From positions 1-64,000 of the forward strand of contig WGLS01000022.1 in NCBI GenBank assembly GCA_016125455.1: a stretch of 64,000 nt of DNA, in the 5' to 3' direction. Made by a program: the position numbers and the translations under genes. Positions 62,368-64,000 of this stretch are shown here, piece by piece. Origin of the DNA: Alphaproteobacteria bacterium (GTDB lineage: Bacteria; Pseudomonadota; Alphaproteobacteria; Caulobacterales; Parvularculaceae). Below the pieces are notes generated by a model, which ran no database searches, was not told the origin of the DNA, and worked only from the letters and a program-made list of their open reading frames with translations. How positions within the stretch are numbered: position 1 is the stretch's first letter; each line of letters opens with the position of its first letter.

Positions 62368-63153
62368 CTATTCGCCTCGACTTAGCGCCACGGCGCGCGC
62401 ATAGGCTGCCTCGACTGTTGCCTTTAGCAGATCCTCCAAGGCGCCGTCCTGGCGCAGGGCATTGAGGCCCGCCTCGGTTGTCCCGCGCTTGCTTGTAACA
62501 GCGTTCCTCAGGTCCTCAAGACTGTCGTCTGCGCCAAGGGCCATTGCCGCTGCGCCCTGGACCGTGGCGAGCACAATGCGGCGCGCGTCAGCGGGCGTAA
62601 ACCCCATAGCTTCGGCGGCGGCGACGTAGACCCGCGCAAACTCAAAGACATACCCGGGCCCGCTGCCGGCGACGGCTGTGAAGCGATCGATCATGTCTTC
62701 CGACTGAACCCATACCGCTTCACCGACCGCCCCAAAGAGCGCGTCGAGCGTCCGGCGCTGCGCATCGGAGAGCGCATCGTCGGAATAGACAGCCGTGACG
62801 CCCATGCCGATCTGGGCGGGAAGGTTTGGCATCGCCCGGACAATCCGCGCTTTGTTGAAGTGACGGGCGATCGAGCCGATTGAGGCGCCGGCCGCAATCG
62901 ACGCAACAACGCCGTCTGGCGCGACGCGGGCGGCGTAGTCAGGCGCGAGTTGATCGATCATTTGCGGCTTTACGGCAATCACGAGAATGTCCGCCGGCGC
63001 GTCCGGCAAGTCATCGACGCGCCTGACCATCGTCGCGCCGTCGATGGGCGCCGCGACCGGATCGACGACAGTGACCGCCAGTTCGTCCAAGCCGACCCAT
63101 CGGCGGAGCATTGCGCCGCCCATGTTGCCGCATCCAACCTGAAGTAACCGCAT
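62368..63153 (-). CDS. proC: Pyrroline-5-carboxylate reductase
   Basis: The 261-residue enzyme makes proline from pyrroline-5-carboxylate with NAD(P)H. It starts LLQVGCGNMGGAMLRRW (Rossmann loop). It continues with VIAVKPQMIDQL and RAMPNLPAQIGMGVTAV, then the signature VAGSGPGYVFEFARVY and LRNAVTSKRGTTEAGLNAL (partial). The length is slightly below the usual 270. It lies 25 bases downstream of a partial alpha/beta hydrolase gene on the same strand. Confidence 0.95.
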   Translation of the reverse strand: MRLLQVGCGNMGGAMLRRWVGLDELAVTVVDPVAAPIDGATMVRRVDDLPDAPADILVIAVKPQMIDQLAPDYAARVAPDGVVASIAAGASIGSIARHFNKARIVRAMPNLPAQIGMGVTAVYSDDALSDAQRRTLDALFGAVGEAVWVQSEDMIDRFTAVAGSGPGYVFEFARVYVAAAEAMGFTPADARRIVLATVQGAAAMALGADDSLEDLRNAVTSKRGTTEAGLNALRQDGALEDLLKATVEAAYARAVALSRGE

Positions 63154-63178
63154 CCTGCCCCTTCAATCCCGATCGCCC

Positions 63179-64000
63179 TCATTCCGCGGCGTCGACCATG
63201 GCCCGAATGATGTTGATCGTTTCGTCAAACGCCGACGTCCCCGGCGCGACAAGTTCTACATGCCCGCCATCGACCAATGCAAATGAGGCGGCGTCGCCAG
63301 CGGCTGTCGCTTTGTCCGTATACCCCTTGCCAAGCGACGGCGGCGCAATCCTGTCACGGCGGCCGTTGACGCTGACCTGTTGAACGTTGAGCGGCAACAA
63401 CTCCGCTGGCGAGGTATCGCTGAAAACGTTTTGCCGGGCGGCGGATGCGTCGCCCGTGAGCTTGCCCATCACCCTCGCAAGGCAGCTCGGCAGGGTCACC
63501 GGCGCGGATGCCTCCAGATCCGCCAGCCCCCCAGCGGTTACAACGCCGATGAGAGGTATTGGATTGGCTGCCGCAAGCGGGCTCGCAGGGTCAATATTGC
63601 GACGAGCGGCGAGCCACAACGCGAGATGGCCGCCCGCTGAATGCCCGTAGGCCACCACCCGCGACAGATCGAAATCAAACGCAACGGCATTGTCGCGCAG
63701 CGCGTCTGCTGCAAGCGCTGCGTCGAGAAATGTGCCTGGGTAGCCGCCGCCGGCTTCGTCGACGCCGCGATACTCAATGTTCCAGACGCCGAAACCTTCA
63801 CGCCGCAGGGCGTCGGCCGCATAATTCATCAGTGTACGATCTGCAATCGCCTTTTGCCAGCAACCGCCGTGGATCATCAGTACGACGGGATGAATTTCGC
63901 CGTCTTCAGGCGCCCAGACATCGACGACATTGGCGCCGTTTGTTCCGACGGAAATCGTTGTCGTTGGTTCAGGCCGCGCCCTGGAAAGCAGATCGTCCCA
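63179..64000 (-). CDS. Alpha/beta hydrolase (esterase/lipase type), 5' end beyond the window
   Basis: The frame is open to the window edge: reading upstream of the Met at 63877, all 41 codons to base 64000 are sense (including NVVDVWAPEDGEIHPVVLMIHGG), so the start lies outside. The visible 273 residues include the oxyanion HGGCW motif, the nucleophile elbow YGHSAGGHLA and a C-terminal GGHVEL with the catalytic His. This is the BD-FAE or carboxylesterase-like group. The substrate is unknown. Confidence 0.85.
   Translation of the reverse strand, partial: WDDLLSRARPEPTTTISVGTNGANVVDVWAPEDGEIHPVVLMIHGGCWQKAIADRTLMNYAADALRREGFGVWNIEYRGVDEAGGGYPGTFLDAALAADALRDNAVAFDFDLSRVVAYGHSAGGHLALWLAARRNIDPASPLAAANPIPLIGVVTAGGLADLEASAPVTLPSCLARVMGKLTGDASAARQNVFSDTSPAELLPLNVQQVSVNGRRDRIAPPSLGKGYTDKATAAGDAASFALVDGGHVELVAPGTSAFDETINIIRAMVDAAE

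Overview
This is GC-rich chromosomal DNA, almost certainly from an alphaproteobacterium. The evidence is the codon bias, long antisense shadow frames, an alphaproteobacterial-type VPxPAALPL sorting tail, the family mix, and short dispersed hairpin repeats at the left end. A marine, Parvularcula-like or Hyphomonad-like lineage would fit, but this is inference. No rRNA, CRISPR array, transposase or integrase was seen. One tRNA-Arg(CCG) is present.

Layout. 1-7.5 kb: dispersed hairpin repeats, a methyltransferase, sucC without sucD, small metabolic genes, a lysoplasmalogenase-like membrane protein, a PEP-CTERM-like exported protein and a MgtC/DUF4010 membrane protein. 7.7-11.7 kb: a three-gene operon (TelA-like, DUF6384-like, coiled-coil protein with a Gly/Phe-rich tail). 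11.9-16.5 kb: a small membrane protein behind a large palindromic operator, lepA, a membrane-anchored AraC-type regulator and a sterol-desaturase-family hydroxylase. 16.8-23 kb: a putative S8 autotransporter protease with 17 exact-length heptapeptide repeats, followed by an exported TPR hybrid histidine kinase. 23-28.7 kb: fabH, gamma-glutamyltransferase, tRNA-Arg, a CNT nucleoside transporter and a LuxR-family solo. 28.9-37 kb: a same-strand run that begins with a TPR protein and glyQ and ends with glyS, with six unrelated genes between the two GlyRS subunits. 37-43.4 kb: an orphan vsr, a three-gene glycosyltransferase locus, dapF and glpK.

The standout is 43.5-61.8 kb, a compact hybrid PKS/NRPS locus. 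A translationally coupled minus-strand operon runs SGNH hydrolase, Sfp-type PPTase, FkbH-ACP, KS-AT, ACP-aminotransferase-C-PCP, then docking-C-A-PCP. A type II thioesterase converges on it. Divergent from the thioesterase is an operon of two alpha/beta hydrolases resembling the exosortase-A-associated hydrolase pair, plus a MOP-family flippase. Read by domain logic, a glyceryl starter is extended once with malonate, the beta-keto group is transaminated to a beta-amine, and the product is joined to one or two amino acids. The only adenylation domain has a glycine-like code. There is no A domain for the first PCP and no terminal thioesterase, so the loading and release steps are the open questions. 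The neighbouring hydrolases and flippase raise the possibility that the product is exported or attached to a surface polymer.

The right end holds a conserved-looking small protein, proC and an alpha/beta hydrolase cut by the window edge.
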